64,000 nucleotides of DNA from contig NZ_BCTA01000026.1 in assembly GCF_001570485.1 (NCBI RefSeq), positions 1 to 64,000 on the forward strand. The letters run 5' to 3'. The notes under the pieces were generated by a model that saw only the letters and a program-made list of their open reading frames with translations, was not told the origin of the DNA and made no database searches. Positions 53,011 to 61,053 of the stretch are shown in pieces. The DNA is from Mycolicibacterium novocastrense. Lineage in GTDB: Bacteria; Actinomycetota; Actinomycetes; Mycobacteriales; Mycobacteriaceae. A program made the position numbers and the translations under genes. Position 1 is the first letter of the stretch. Every line of letters begins with the position of its first letter.

Positions 53011-53976
53011 CTATACCCCCGGGTTCCGCCGCGGACGCAATGTCGCGTTGGGCAGCGGGGGAGCGGGTAGCCGCGTCACGGCGCCGCGGTAGCCCTGCAC
53101 GGCGCCGAACCGCTCGTCGCCGTCCTCCCACTGTCTGCGGTACGTCGCGATGTCGTCGTGGCTGCGGCCGACGAAGTTCCACCACATGACCAGTTCTTCG
53201 GGAAACGGCGGCCCGCCGAGCAGCACCAGCCGCGCGGGCCCGCTGCCGCGGTTTGCCAGATGCAACCTCTCGGCCCCGGCCGCCTGGAACGCCAGATCGG
53301 CGACCTCGAGCGCGGTGCCGTTGACGGCGACGTCGCCGTGATCGAGCAGGACGCCGTGCTCGAAAGTCGAATCGACCTCCAGCGTCACGTCCGCCCCGGG
53401 TTCGAGGTCGACCTGTGCGCCGAGCAGCGGTGTGAACGTCTCGACGGGGGAGCGCTGGGCCTCGAGCTCGCCGATGAACACCCTCAGCGTCGCGTCCCCG
53501 ACTGCGTGCGGCGCAGGGACGAAGTGTTCGAAGCCGCGCGCGGTGTCGCGCGCCTCGTCGGGCAGAGCCACCCACAGCTGCACACCGTGCAGGATCGTGG
53601 TGGCGCTCGTCGACACCTCCGAGTGGCAGATACCCGCTCCGGCCGTCATCAGGTTGAGCTCGCCGGGCCGCACCAGCGCGTGAGCGCCGCCGCTGTCGCG
53701 GTGTTCGACCTCGCCGCTGAACAACCAGCTGACGGTCTGCAGCCCGGTGTGCGGATGGGGCGGCACATCCATTCCCGTCCCGCCGCGCACGTCGTGCGGA
53801 CCGTAGTGGTCGGCGAAGCACCACGCACCGATCAGCGATCGCTCCCGCTGTGGCAGCGTCCGCCGCACCCGGATCCCCCGCGGCCCACCCAGCGGCACCT
53901 CCCGCGGATGCAGCACACCCGCGAACGGGACTGCCGCACAGGTGACTTCGGCAGGCGCCGGGTCGGTGTTGCTCAT
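53011..53976 (-). CDS. Pirin family protein
   Basis: Bicupin protein of about 321 residues. The N-terminal cupin has the metal-binding motif HPHTGLQTVSWLFSGEVEHRDS, then GELNLMTAGAGICHSE, the classical pirin iron-site residues. The C-terminal cupin includes EHGVLLDHGDVAVNG and GGPPFPEELVMWWNFVGRSH. Bacterial pirins include quercetin-dioxygenase-like and regulatory proteins; the role here is unknown. GTG at 53979 and ATG at 53976 are adjacent, and the ATG is taken. Confidence 0.92.
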   Translation of the reverse strand: MSNTDPAPAEVTCAAVPFAGVLHPREVPLGGPRGIRVRRTLPQRERSLIGAWCFADHYGPHDVRGGTGMDVPPHPHTGLQTVSWLFSGEVEHRDSGGAHALVRPGELNLMTAGAGICHSEVSTSATTILHGVQLWVALPDEARDTARGFEHFVPAPHAVGDATLRVFIGELEAQRSPVETFTPLLGAQVDLEPGADVTLEVDSTFEHGVLLDHGDVAVNGTALEVADLAFQAAGAERLHLANRGSGPARLVLLGGPPFPEELVMWWNFVGRSHDDIATYRRQWEDGDERFGAVQGYRGAVTRLPAPPLPNATLRPRRNPGV

Positions 53977-53992
53977 CACCTCACAGTAGGCC

Positions 53993-54409
53993 TCAACACG
54001 ATCCCGTCATCGCCGAACGGATCACCTCCAGGTCGGCGTCGCCGATCTTGAACAACCCGAAGCGGAACTTGTACCCCCACCGCGACTTGTCCTCGATGAA
54101 GTCCAAGTGCTCGATGAGCGGACGGATCGGGGTTTGGGTGCACTCGAGGAAGTCGACGTTGCGCCGCCACCGTTCGGCCTCCGGTGCCGCGTCGAGGTAG
54201 GGCTCGTCGTCGGCGATCTGTCCGATCGCGGTGAACGCCTGCAGCGGCTCGCCGTCGGGGTAGATGGTGCGTGGGGAGTAGAAGACGACCCAATCGCCGC
54301 GCGCCATCCTGCGCAGCATCGTCGGTTTGCCGTGATTCGCCTGTGTGAAGCGGCCGCGGACGCCGAGTTCGACGTGGTCACGGCTCACTGTGTTGATCCA
54401 GTTCGTCAT
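53993..54409 (-). CDS. EVE/PUA-like domain protein
   Basis: 138-residue protein of the EVE domain class (UPF0310). Segments: MTNWINTVSRDHVELGVRGR, KPTMLRRMARGDWVVFYSPR, AFTAIGQIADDEPYLD and the C-terminal KSRWGYKFRFGLFKIGDADLEVIRSAM. EVE/PUA-like folds usually bind RNA or modified bases, but no specific role is known for this group. ATG at 54409. It precedes the pirin gene by 13 bases, consistent with one leftward transcription unit EVE-pirin-GNAT-thioesterase. Confidence 0.87.
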   Translation of the reverse strand: MTNWINTVSRDHVELGVRGRFTQANHGKPTMLRRMARGDWVVFYSPRTIYPDGEPLQAFTAIGQIADDEPYLDAAPEAERWRRNVDFLECTQTPIRPLIEHLDFIEDKSRWGYKFRFGLFKIGDADLEVIRSAMTGSC

Positions 54410-54505
54410 ACCGGCACGCTAAGCGCGGCGGGCGACAGTTCTCGGTGCTGCGGGAAGCGCCTGTGGATAACTCGGGTCGACGGCTCGTGATTAGCATCGG
54501 ACGCC

Positions 54506-56074
54506 GTGGGTGACGAGTCGGTGCGCGACGACCATGCCGAGCTCTTGCGGCGCCGCGAACTCACCGCGGACGCGTCGCGGCCGGATGCCGTCGCCAGGCG
54601 ACACGAGGCGAACGCCAGGACCGCTCGGGAGAACATCGCCGACCTCGTCGACGAGGGCTCGTTCGTGGAGTACGGACGGTTCGCGATCGCGGCGCAGCGT
54701 CGCCGGCGCGATCTCGAGGACCTGATCGCGCGCACCCCCGCCGACGGTCTGGTCGCCGGGACGGCGCGGATCAACGGCGATCTGTTCGGTCCCGAGCGCA
54801 GCGCGTGCGCGGTGCTGTCCTACGACTACACGGTGTTGGCCGGCACGCAGGGCGCGCTGGGGCACCGCAAGAAGGACCGGTTGTTCGAGCTGATCGAGCG
54901 GATGCGGCTGCCGACGGTGTTCTTCGCCGAGGGCGGCGGCGGGCGGCCCGGCGACACCGACTATCCGGCGGTGTCCTCGCTCGATGCGCGTGCGTTCAAG
55001 CTGTGGGCGGCGCTGTCGGGCGTGGTGCCGCGCATCGCCGTCGTCCATGGCCGCTGCTTCGCGGGCAACGCCGTCATCGCCGGATGTTCGGACCTCATCG
55101 TGGCGACGGAGAACACGTCGATCGGTATGGGCGGGCCCGCGATGATCGCGGGCGGCGGGCTCGGTGAGGTGCCGCCCGACGAGGTGGGACCGATCAGCGT
55201 GCAGTCCCCCAACGGTGTGGTCGACGTCGTCGTTGCCGATGAGGCCGAAGCGGTCGCGGTGACAAAGCGGCTGCTCGGCTACTTTCAAGGCCCGACCGAA
55301 CCGGGTCCGGTCGCGGACCAAACACGTTTGCGCACAGTCGTTCCCGAGCGTGCCCGCCGCGCTTACCAGGTTGCCCCGATCATCGAGACGCTGGCCGATG
55401 AGGGCACGGTGACGTTCCTGCGCACGAAGTTCGCACCCGAGATGGTGACGGCACTGGGCCGCATCGGCGGCCGCGCAGTCGGGATCATCGCGAACAACAC
55501 GATGGTGATGGCGGGCGCGATCAGGGCCGCCGCCGCCGACAAGGCGGCCCGCTTCCTGCAGTTGTGCGATGCGTTCGGGCTACCCGTGCTCTCCCTGGTC
55601 GACTGCCCGGGCTACATGGTCGGTCCGGCGGCCGAGTCCGAGGCGCTGGTGCGCCGCGCGTCGCGGATGCTGGTGGCGGGCGCGGCGCTCGAGGTGCCGC
55701 TGATCGCGGTGATCCTGCGGCGGGGTTACGGACTGGGCGCGCAGGCCATGACCGGCGGCAGCCTGCACGAACCGGCGCTGACGGTGGCGTGGCCGGGGGC
55801 GCACCTGGGACCGATGGGACTGGAGGGCGCGGTCCGGCTGGGAATGCGCAAGGAACTGGAAGCGATCGCCGACGAGGACGAGCGTGAGGAACGGGTCCGG
55901 CAGGCGACGGCGGCCGCGCAGGATAACGCCAAGGCGCTCAACGCCGCTGCGCTGTTCGAGATCGACGACGTGATCGACCCGGCCGAAACCCGCGACGTCG
56001 TGATCAATGCGCTGACCGCGGCCACGGCGCACGCGCCCCGCGGTCAGGGCCGACGGTTCGTCGACACCTGGTAG
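54506..56074 (+). CDS. Biotin-dependent acyl-CoA carboxyltransferase subunit
   Basis: Carboxyltransferase (beta) subunit homolog, 522 residues, of the AccD/MmdA superfamily. Residues about 15-250 form the N-lobe (ARENIADLVDEGSFVEYGRF, GHRKKDRLFELIERMRLPTV). Residues about 280-510 form the C-lobe (LGRIGGRAVGIIANNTMV, LVDCPGYMVGPAAE, RRGYGLGAQAMTGGS). No biotin carboxylase or biotin carrier gene lies nearby, so the partner must be encoded elsewhere. The substrate acyl-CoA cannot be inferred. GTG start at 54506; the gene stands alone, divergent from the EVE gene. Confidence 0.85.
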   Translation: MGDESVRDDHAELLRRRELTADASRPDAVARRHEANARTARENIADLVDEGSFVEYGRFAIAAQRRRRDLEDLIARTPADGLVAGTARINGDLFGPERSACAVLSYDYTVLAGTQGALGHRKKDRLFELIERMRLPTVFFAEGGGGRPGDTDYPAVSSLDARAFKLWAALSGVVPRIAVVHGRCFAGNAVIAGCSDLIVATENTSIGMGGPAMIAGGGLGEVPPDEVGPISVQSPNGVVDVVVADEAEAVAVTKRLLGYFQGPTEPGPVADQTRLRTVVPERARRAYQVAPIIETLADEGTVTFLRTKFAPEMVTALGRIGGRAVGIIANNTMVMAGAIRAAAADKAARFLQLCDAFGLPVLSLVDCPGYMVGPAAESEALVRRASRMLVAGAALEVPLIAVILRRGYGLGAQAMTGGSLHEPALTVAWPGAHLGPMGLEGAVRLGMRKELEAIADEDEREERVRQATAAAQDNAKALNAAALFEIDDVIDPAETRDVVINALTAATAHAPRGQGRRFVDTW

Positions 56075-56260
56075 GGCAGAAGAAGGGGACGGTGCCGCCT
56101 GCGCCTCTCGGCGAGTGGTCGCTCGAAGCGACGATTGCGATTGGGGCCCGGGGCATGCCCGGCACCGTCGCATCCATCAACCGCGCGCTCACCAGAGATA
56201 TTCCGGTTGACGGTCGAACCCGCCGCCGACCCCCCGATCCGGCGGCGGGCCGATCCGCCC

Positions 56261-56551
56261 TCAGGCCGATTCCGCGTAGAACCGGCGAGCCCGCACGGGG
56301 TGGCCGTGCTGTTCTGCCAACGACCGCAGCTGCCGCAGAGCAAACGTGCGGCCACGTCCCGCCTCGGGTACGAAGATCCCGGCCCACAGGCCCTCGGCGC
56401 GCGGTAGCTCGCAGGCCTCACGGGCGCAGAGCCAGCGGCGGGGGCATGCGCGGCAAATGGCCTTCGCCTGCTCGTCGGCCGATGTGGTCCACCGCTCCGG
56501 ATCCCGGGTGCAGGCACCGACGGGCGTCTCGTCCCATTCAGTCGTGTTCAT
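56261..56551 (-). CDS. whiB6: WhiB6 iron-sulfur transcription factor
   Basis: WhiB-family Fe-S regulator of 96 residues. The four cluster cysteines are in VGACTRD and AICRACPRRWLCARE (C-x2-C-x5-C), followed by the turn GLWAGIFVPE and the basic tail. Sequence and position next to an ESX-1 locus match WhiB6 (Rv3862c), which regulates ESX-1 genes in M. tuberculosis and M. marinum. ATG at 56551 has GAGGAG 8 bases upstream. It is divergent from the double-HTH gene across a repeat-rich gap. Confidence 0.92.
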   Translation of the reverse strand: MNTTEWDETPVGACTRDPERWTTSADEQAKAICRACPRRWLCAREACELPRAEGLWAGIFVPEAGRGRTFALRQLRSLAEQHGHPVRARRFYAESA

Positions 56552-56860
56552 TCGTGATGCTCCTCTGCGCTGTGTGCGGCCCGTCGGCTGCGATGCCGAA
56601 AACGTAGCGCACAAACCGTAGCGACGCAACAGTTAAAGTCGGCCGCGCTGCGCCACGGTGCATAGACGATGCGCTGACCAGCCAATAACGCGGCAGAACG
56701 CCACTGGAAAGACGTAGCGCGGGCCGCCGCAGACAGGCTGGAACCGCAGCGTCGATACGATTTTCCAGCCGCCACGCCGCCCCAAGCCGTAGCGCGCAAC
56801 ATAACGGGGGATACGATTACGGCGACTTCTCATCCCCGCCATCGAGGACCCGCCGCGCCC
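56552..56860. promoter_or_regulatory. whiB6 / HTH divergent region with CGTAGCG repeats
   Basis: 309-base non-coding gap. Four copies of CGTAGCG(C/A) in the same orientation are at 56603-56610, 56617-56624, 56713-56720 and 56788-56795. Three continue as C(A/G)(C)AA-like. GATACGATT also occurs twice (about 56754 and 56810). This density in a divergent promoter suggests a regulator-binding array, possibly for the adjacent HTH protein or WhiB6. Confidence 0.55.
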
Positions 56861-57592
56861 ATGACCAATCCGGAGTCGATCGACGGATCGACCGAGGCGC
56901 TCGATCCCGGCATGGTTCGAGCGGGCGCGGCCGCCGCGGCCCGACGTCGCGAACTCAACATCAGCCAACGCAGCCTCGCGGCGGACGGCATCATCAACGC
57001 CGGTGCCCTGATCGCCTTCGAGAAGGGCCGAAGCTGGCCGCGGCAGCGGACTCGAGCAAAGCTCGAAGAAGTGCTGCGGTGGCCGCCCGGCACGATCGCC
57101 GGGCTCCGCCGGGGAGAACCGGTCGGCGAGGGGCAGCGGCCCGCGGGGACGCCGCGCAGCGACGAGGTGCCGTTGATCGCCGAGGCGGTGATCACCGCCG
57201 CGAGGACGTTCGACTCGGCCATCGCGGCGCTACCGGAATCCTCGGATCCCGAGTTCGGCGCCAAGGCGGCGAAGATCCTGGCCGACCTGCGTCAGCTGGA
57301 GGCAGTGGCGGCGCGGGCGGCGCGGATCGGCAGGGTGACTCCGCCGCTGATCAAGGCGTTGAGCGCGGTGCGGACGCGCTACGACGAGCTGATGCTGCGC
57401 GCGGCGCGATCCGCGGGCGCGACACTCGGTCAGCGCCTCTACGCCGCCCGACGCCGGGCGAACCTCACCATCGCCGAAACCGCCCAGGCGGCAGGGGTTT
57501 CCGACGACGACATCGCGCACGCCGAGGCAGGAGAGCAGATTCCCGCGGTGGCCGCCGAGGCGATCGCCGCACTGGTCGACGAGCTCAGTTGA
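56861..57592 (+). CDS. Double helix-turn-helix regulator of the ESX-1 region
   Basis: 243-residue predicted DNA-binding protein with two XRE-like HTH regions. The N-terminal one is at about residues 20-80 (ARRRELNISQRSLAADGIINAGALIAFEKG), and the C-terminal one at about 188-240 (LYAARRRANLTIAETAQAAG, VSDDDIAHAEAG). A helical spacer with RTFDSAIAALPESSD lies between. Its gene is divergent from whiB6 and lies within the ESX-1 neighbourhood, so a role in type VII secretion control is plausible but not shown. ATG at 56861. It ends 9 bases from the convergent MinD-like gene. Confidence 0.72.
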   Translation: MTNPESIDGSTEALDPGMVRAGAAAAARRRELNISQRSLAADGIINAGALIAFEKGRSWPRQRTRAKLEEVLRWPPGTIAGLRRGEPVGEGQRPAGTPRSDEVPLIAEAVITAARTFDSAIAALPESSDPEFGAKAAKILADLRQLEAVAARAARIGRVTPPLIKALSAVRTRYDELMLRAARSAGATLGQRLYAARRRANLTIAETAQAAGVSDDDIAHAEAGEQIPAVAAEAIAALVDELS

Positions 57593-57601
57593 GCCGGCGA
57601 A

Positions 57602-58915
57602 TCAGAAGCGTTCGCGGCTGCGGTCGTCGCTGGTGGGGAAGTGCTCGGCCAGCGCTGCGGCGATCTCGAGAAACCGCCGCCGGGTCTTGACAGACATCTC
57701 CGATGTGCCGTTGATGACACCGCCTGGTCGAAGATGCCCGTCGAACGGAACCTCGATGACTCTTTGACCCTGACCCGAAAACTGTTGGGCCAGAATCGAA
57801 CGCGTGCGCTTGTCGGCGTGCCCGTCGGAGTCGTTGAGCACGATCACCGTGCGCTGCAGGAGTCGCGTCAGCCCCCGCGCGGCCAACCAGTCCAGTGTCT
57901 GGCCTGCCACGGCCGCGCCGTCGACCCACGGTGAGGACACCACGACCATGGCGTCCAGATCGCGAAGCACCTCCTGGGTGACCGGGGAGTCCATCGTCGA
58001 ACTGCAGTCGATGATCGAGATCGTGAAGTAGCGGTCCAGCCGAGAGGTGGCTTCCCGGTAGATCGCCGGGTCGAGCACGCGGCGGCGCGCGGGCGTGCCT
58101 TCACCGGCGAGCACGAACAGCCCGGCGGCGTTGTTTCCGACTCGGCTGCGGACGTCGGCGAAGGTCTCCAGATGCTGGTCGGAGGCCAGTTCCCAGTACG
58201 AGCCCGGCGCCTTGGGGTCGACGCGACTGCCCAGCTTGCCGAACGCGGTGTCGGCGTCGATCGCGACGACCCGGTCGTCCTGGCGTATCTCGGCGAATAC
58301 GGAGCCGATGCTCGCCGAGACGGTCGTCTTACCGACCCCGCCCTTGCCCATCACACCGATCTTGTAGTGACCCCGCAGCGCGCCGCGAATCTTCGCCTCC
58401 AACTCGGCCTGGCGCACCTCGTCCGGCCCCGGCCCGAGGTTCAGGTGTCCGAAGGTGGCGCGGTAGAGGGCGAACCGCCACCCACGGGTGGGCGCGGGCT
58501 TACGCGGAGGCACCAGTTCGTCGGGCCTGATCCGTTCGGCGTAGGAGCCCGTCGGTTGCGGGACTGCGGCCTGGCCTTGCGGGCCGGGTCCCGGCCAACC
58601 GGCAGTGGTCGGCTGGCCGGGCTGCTGCGGAGGGCGAGGCGGCGGCTGCTGCTGTCTGGTCGGATGGCCCCACATCCGTGGGTCGGGGCGCGGCGCGGCA
58701 GGCACCGGCCCGGTGTCGCGGAGAGAGTCCGGAGGCGGGCCGAATTGGGACGGCTGTTCGCGGAAACTGGCGCGCGGCGCCTCCGGATCCGGAAAACCCG
58801 GTGGCGGCGGCTGCGCCGGCTCGGGTTCGGACGCCGGTGGCGGCGGCTCCGGCTCGGACTCATCGGGGCTCGCCCAGCCGAGTTCTTTCCGCAATGCGTC
58901 ATCGCGCTCGCTCAA
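57602..58915 (-). CDS. MinD/ParA-like ESX-associated ATPase
   Basis: 437-residue protein. The first 140 residues are Pro/Gln/Glu-rich and disordered, the next segment is RGWRFALYRATFGHLNLGPG, and then a MinD/SIMIBI ATPase domain follows with deviant Walker A GKGGVGKTT (Lys196) and IDADTAFGKLGSRVD. The Pro-rich tail plus RGWR..LNLG module is shared with EspI (Rv3876) and related ESX MinD-like proteins. EspI modulates ESX-1 activity in response to ATP. Here the gene is on the opposite strand, between the HTH gene and the espF-like gene. ATG at 58915. Confidence 0.85.
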   Translation of the reverse strand: MSERDDALRKELGWASPDESEPEPPPPASEPEPAQPPPPGFPDPEAPRASFREQPSQFGPPPDSLRDTGPVPAAPRPDPRMWGHPTRQQQPPPRPPQQPGQPTTAGWPGPGPQGQAAVPQPTGSYAERIRPDELVPPRKPAPTRGWRFALYRATFGHLNLGPGPDEVRQAELEAKIRGALRGHYKIGVMGKGGVGKTTVSASIGSVFAEIRQDDRVVAIDADTAFGKLGSRVDPKAPGSYWELASDQHLETFADVRSRVGNNAAGLFVLAGEGTPARRRVLDPAIYREATSRLDRYFTISIIDCSSTMDSPVTQEVLRDLDAMVVVSSPWVDGAAVAGQTLDWLAARGLTRLLQRTVIVLNDSDGHADKRTRSILAQQFSGQGQRVIEVPFDGHLRPGGVINGTSEMSVKTRRRFLEIAAALAEHFPTSDDRSRERF

Positions 58916-59418
58916 TGCGATCTCCTCAAAGAAGTTGTCGGTCGGTCCCCGGGCTCAAGTATCAACCACGGTCCCAGATACCCCTCGTCTGCTCTCTCAG
59001 CTAACACCGGCCGAGATTCGCGGTGACCCCTCGCGAGCCGACGTTTGAGCGACCGAGCTGCCGTCGCACGCGCTTGCCGGGGGAAGCGGCTGCTCGCGGC
59101 TTCAGCACGGCTGAACGGTGACCAAGCGCATCAACACAGTTAGCTGTAACCGGCATAGGCACGCTTATGCCGCTGGGATGGAACCCTGCACATTAACTGG
59201 GATGCGCTGTGCGCGACCGTGGACGGACCCCGAGGAGCCGAAAATTGGTGACTTTGGGGGTGCTCAACCGCTGGTACGCTAGCTCGCGGCGACGGGGCCT
59301 GCGTATTCGGTTCCGGCCTTGTGACGGGGTTCGCGGCAAAAGGCTCTCGGTCTGTGCGCAAACGGGCGGTGCCGGCAGATGCTTGTCACCGCACGACGAA
59401 GGGAAGGGGTGAACGGCG
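58916..59418. promoter_or_regulatory. Regulatory region upstream of the ESX-1 operon
   Basis: 503-base gap between the leftward MinD-like gene and the rightward espF-like gene. It contains an inverted repeat CGGCATA-8-TATGCCG (59151-59172), just after ACAGTTAGCTGT, a short imperfect palindrome (59137-59148). No coding potential or clear SigA promoter was recognised. The position usually occupied by espE in related ESX-1 loci is empty. Confidence 0.5.
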
Positions 59419-59745
59419 ATGTCCGATGACGATCTGCGGGTCTCCGCCGCGCACCTCGACGATCTGGCCGCCCGGCATGACCGCACGGCCACCGACACGC
59501 TGGCGATGAGTCGTATCGCCGACGACCTGCCGGCGGCGATCGCGAACACCCACGGCACGATCGCGGCGCCGACCGCCGGTGCGCTCGATGCCGTCCTGAC
59601 CTCGCGAGACCACGCGGGCGTCGCGGCCGCGGAATCGTCGACCGCGCTGTCTGACGAGCTGACCGACGCCGCCGCCCGCTACGACCGGGCCGATGAGGCG
59701 GCGGCCTCGACGCTGAGCACCCAAATGCGGACGGATCAGCCGTGA
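59419..59745 (+). CDS. espF: EspC/EspF-type ESX-1 secretion-associated protein
   Basis: 108-residue predicted type VII substrate of the EspC (DUF2580) family. It is a helix-turn-helix hairpin with the turn ANTHGTI near residues 42-48 where WXG proteins have WxG. After the second helix it has the secretion signal Y88-x-x-x-D92 (YDRAD). Position directly before espG1 is that of espF (Rv3865), but the sequence has diverged from it, so the gene name is by synteny. ATG at 59419 with AAGGGG upstream. The stop overlaps the espG1 start (GTGA). Confidence 0.78.
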   Translation: MSDDDLRVSAAHLDDLAARHDRTATDTLAMSRIADDLPAAIANTHGTIAAPTAGALDAVLTSRDHAGVAAAESSTALSDELTDAAARYDRADEAAASTLSTQMRTDQP

Positions 59746-60581
59746 GCGCGGAAGCCACGCACATCGACGACGTCGTGGGCGTCGAGGTGACCATCGACGG
59801 CATGCTGGTCATCGCCGACCGGCTTGGCCTGATGGAATTCCCCACCGCGTTGGGCATCCGTCCCAACATCCCCCAGCCCGAACTGCGCGACCGCGTGTGG
59901 GACCAAGTCGCCCGCGACCTGTCCGCGCAGGGTGTGCTCGACGTGTTCGGTCATCCGCACCCGGAGGTGGCGGCGATGGTCGACACGTTGAGCCGGGCGG
60001 ACCGCACGTTGGAAGCTCGCTGGTGGCGCCGCGACGTCGGCGGCAAGCTGATCAGGTTCGTGGTCTGTCGCAAGGGAGACCGCCATGTCGTCGCGGCCCG
60101 TGACGGCGACATGCTTGTGTTGCAGCGAGTGGCTCCCCAGGTCGGTTTGGCCGGCATGGTAGCGACGGTGCTGGGCACCGCGACACCAGCCGACGTCGAA
60201 CCGCTGACGGGCGTGGCAAGCAAACTCGCCGCGTGCCGCGACGCAAACCAGATCGCCGCCTACGGAATCGGGCCCTCGTCGGCCCGCGCGTACGCCGAGA
60301 TCATCGCCGACCCGGCGAGCTGGGCGGAGATCACCGCGATCGAGCGCCATCCCGGCGGCACGTTCACCGCAGCCGGCGTCGCGGCGGGCGTGCTCGACTC
60401 CAAGTACGGGCGGATCGTGTCGATTCCCCGGCGGGTCAGCGGTGAACTGTACGGCAGCTTACTGCCCGGCAGCACCGACAACCTGCAGCGCGCACTTGAC
60501 GGATTGATCGAATTCCTGCCGTCGCGAACGTGGTTCGAGCACGCCACGCTCGATCCCGCGGAGGCTTCGCACGGTGGATGA
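59742..60581 (+). CDS. espG1: ESX-1 chaperone EspG1
   Basis: Cytosolic chaperone that binds ESX-1 PE-PPE heterodimers before secretion. The 279-residue protein matches EspG1 (Rv3866) along its length: VVGVEVTIDGMLVIADRLGL, GIRPNIPQPELRDRVWDQV, EARWWRRDVGGKLIRFVVC, APQVGLAGMVATVLG and LDSKYGRIVSIPRRV. GTG at 59742 overlaps the espF stop, and its stop overlaps the espH start by 8 bases. Confidence 0.94.
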   Translation: MSAEATHIDDVVGVEVTIDGMLVIADRLGLMEFPTALGIRPNIPQPELRDRVWDQVARDLSAQGVLDVFGHPHPEVAAMVDTLSRADRTLEARWWRRDVGGKLIRFVVCRKGDRHVVAARDGDMLVLQRVAPQVGLAGMVATVLGTATPADVEPLTGVASKLAACRDANQIAAYGIGPSSARAYAEIIADPASWAEITAIERHPGGTFTAAGVAAGVLDSKYGRIVSIPRRVSGELYGSLLPGSTDNLQRALDGLIEFLPSRTWFEHATLDPAEASHGG

Positions 60582-61053
60582 GACGTCCGAACGCCATCCC
60601 GACGACGAGCGCGACGACTTGGCCGCGCTCGATTTCAGCCCGCCGGTCGTATCCGATGACTCCGTGCTCGATGCACTGGATGTCTACGGCCCGGCCGGAA
60701 CCGGCGGCGCCGAACCCCCGGTGCCCGTCGTCACCGTGACCAATCCGCCGGGAACCGTCTCCGTCAGCGCCTTCCTCGACGGCCGGATCAGTCGAATCGA
60801 GCTGTCGCCGAAGGCAAGCGGGCTGACGGAAGCCAAGCTCGCCGAAGAGGTCGTCGTCATCGCGGGGTTCGCCAGTCAAGACGCGAAGAGCGCGCAGTAC
60901 GTCAGCATGCTCGAGGGCATGCGCCAACAGGGCCACGACGACGCGGCGACCCGCGACTTCCTCACCCGTGATCTCGGCCTTCCGAGCCCGGAACAAGCCC
61001 GCGCCGAGCGCACCCGCGTGTTCACGACAAGATATGCCGGTGACCATGACTGA
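60574..61053 (+). CDS. espH: ESX-1 secretion-associated protein EspH
   Basis: 159-residue counterpart of EspH (Rv3867, about 183 residues). In M. marinum EspH is needed for secretion of EspE/EspF-type substrates. Conserved parts: LAALDFSPP, DALDVYGPAG, VTVTNPPGTVSVSAFLDGRI and the end [21 protein letters not shown]. It lacks part of the acidic middle found in M. tuberculosis. GTG at 60574 overlaps the espG1 end; its stop overlaps the start region of eccA1. Confidence 0.9.
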   Translation: MDETSERHPDDERDDLAALDFSPPVVSDDSVLDALDVYGPAGTGGAEPPVPVVTVTNPPGTVSVSAFLDGRISRIELSPKASGLTEAKLAEEVVVIAGFASQDAKSAQYVSMLEGMRQQGHDDAATRDFLTRDLGLPSPEQARAERTRVFTTRYAGDHD

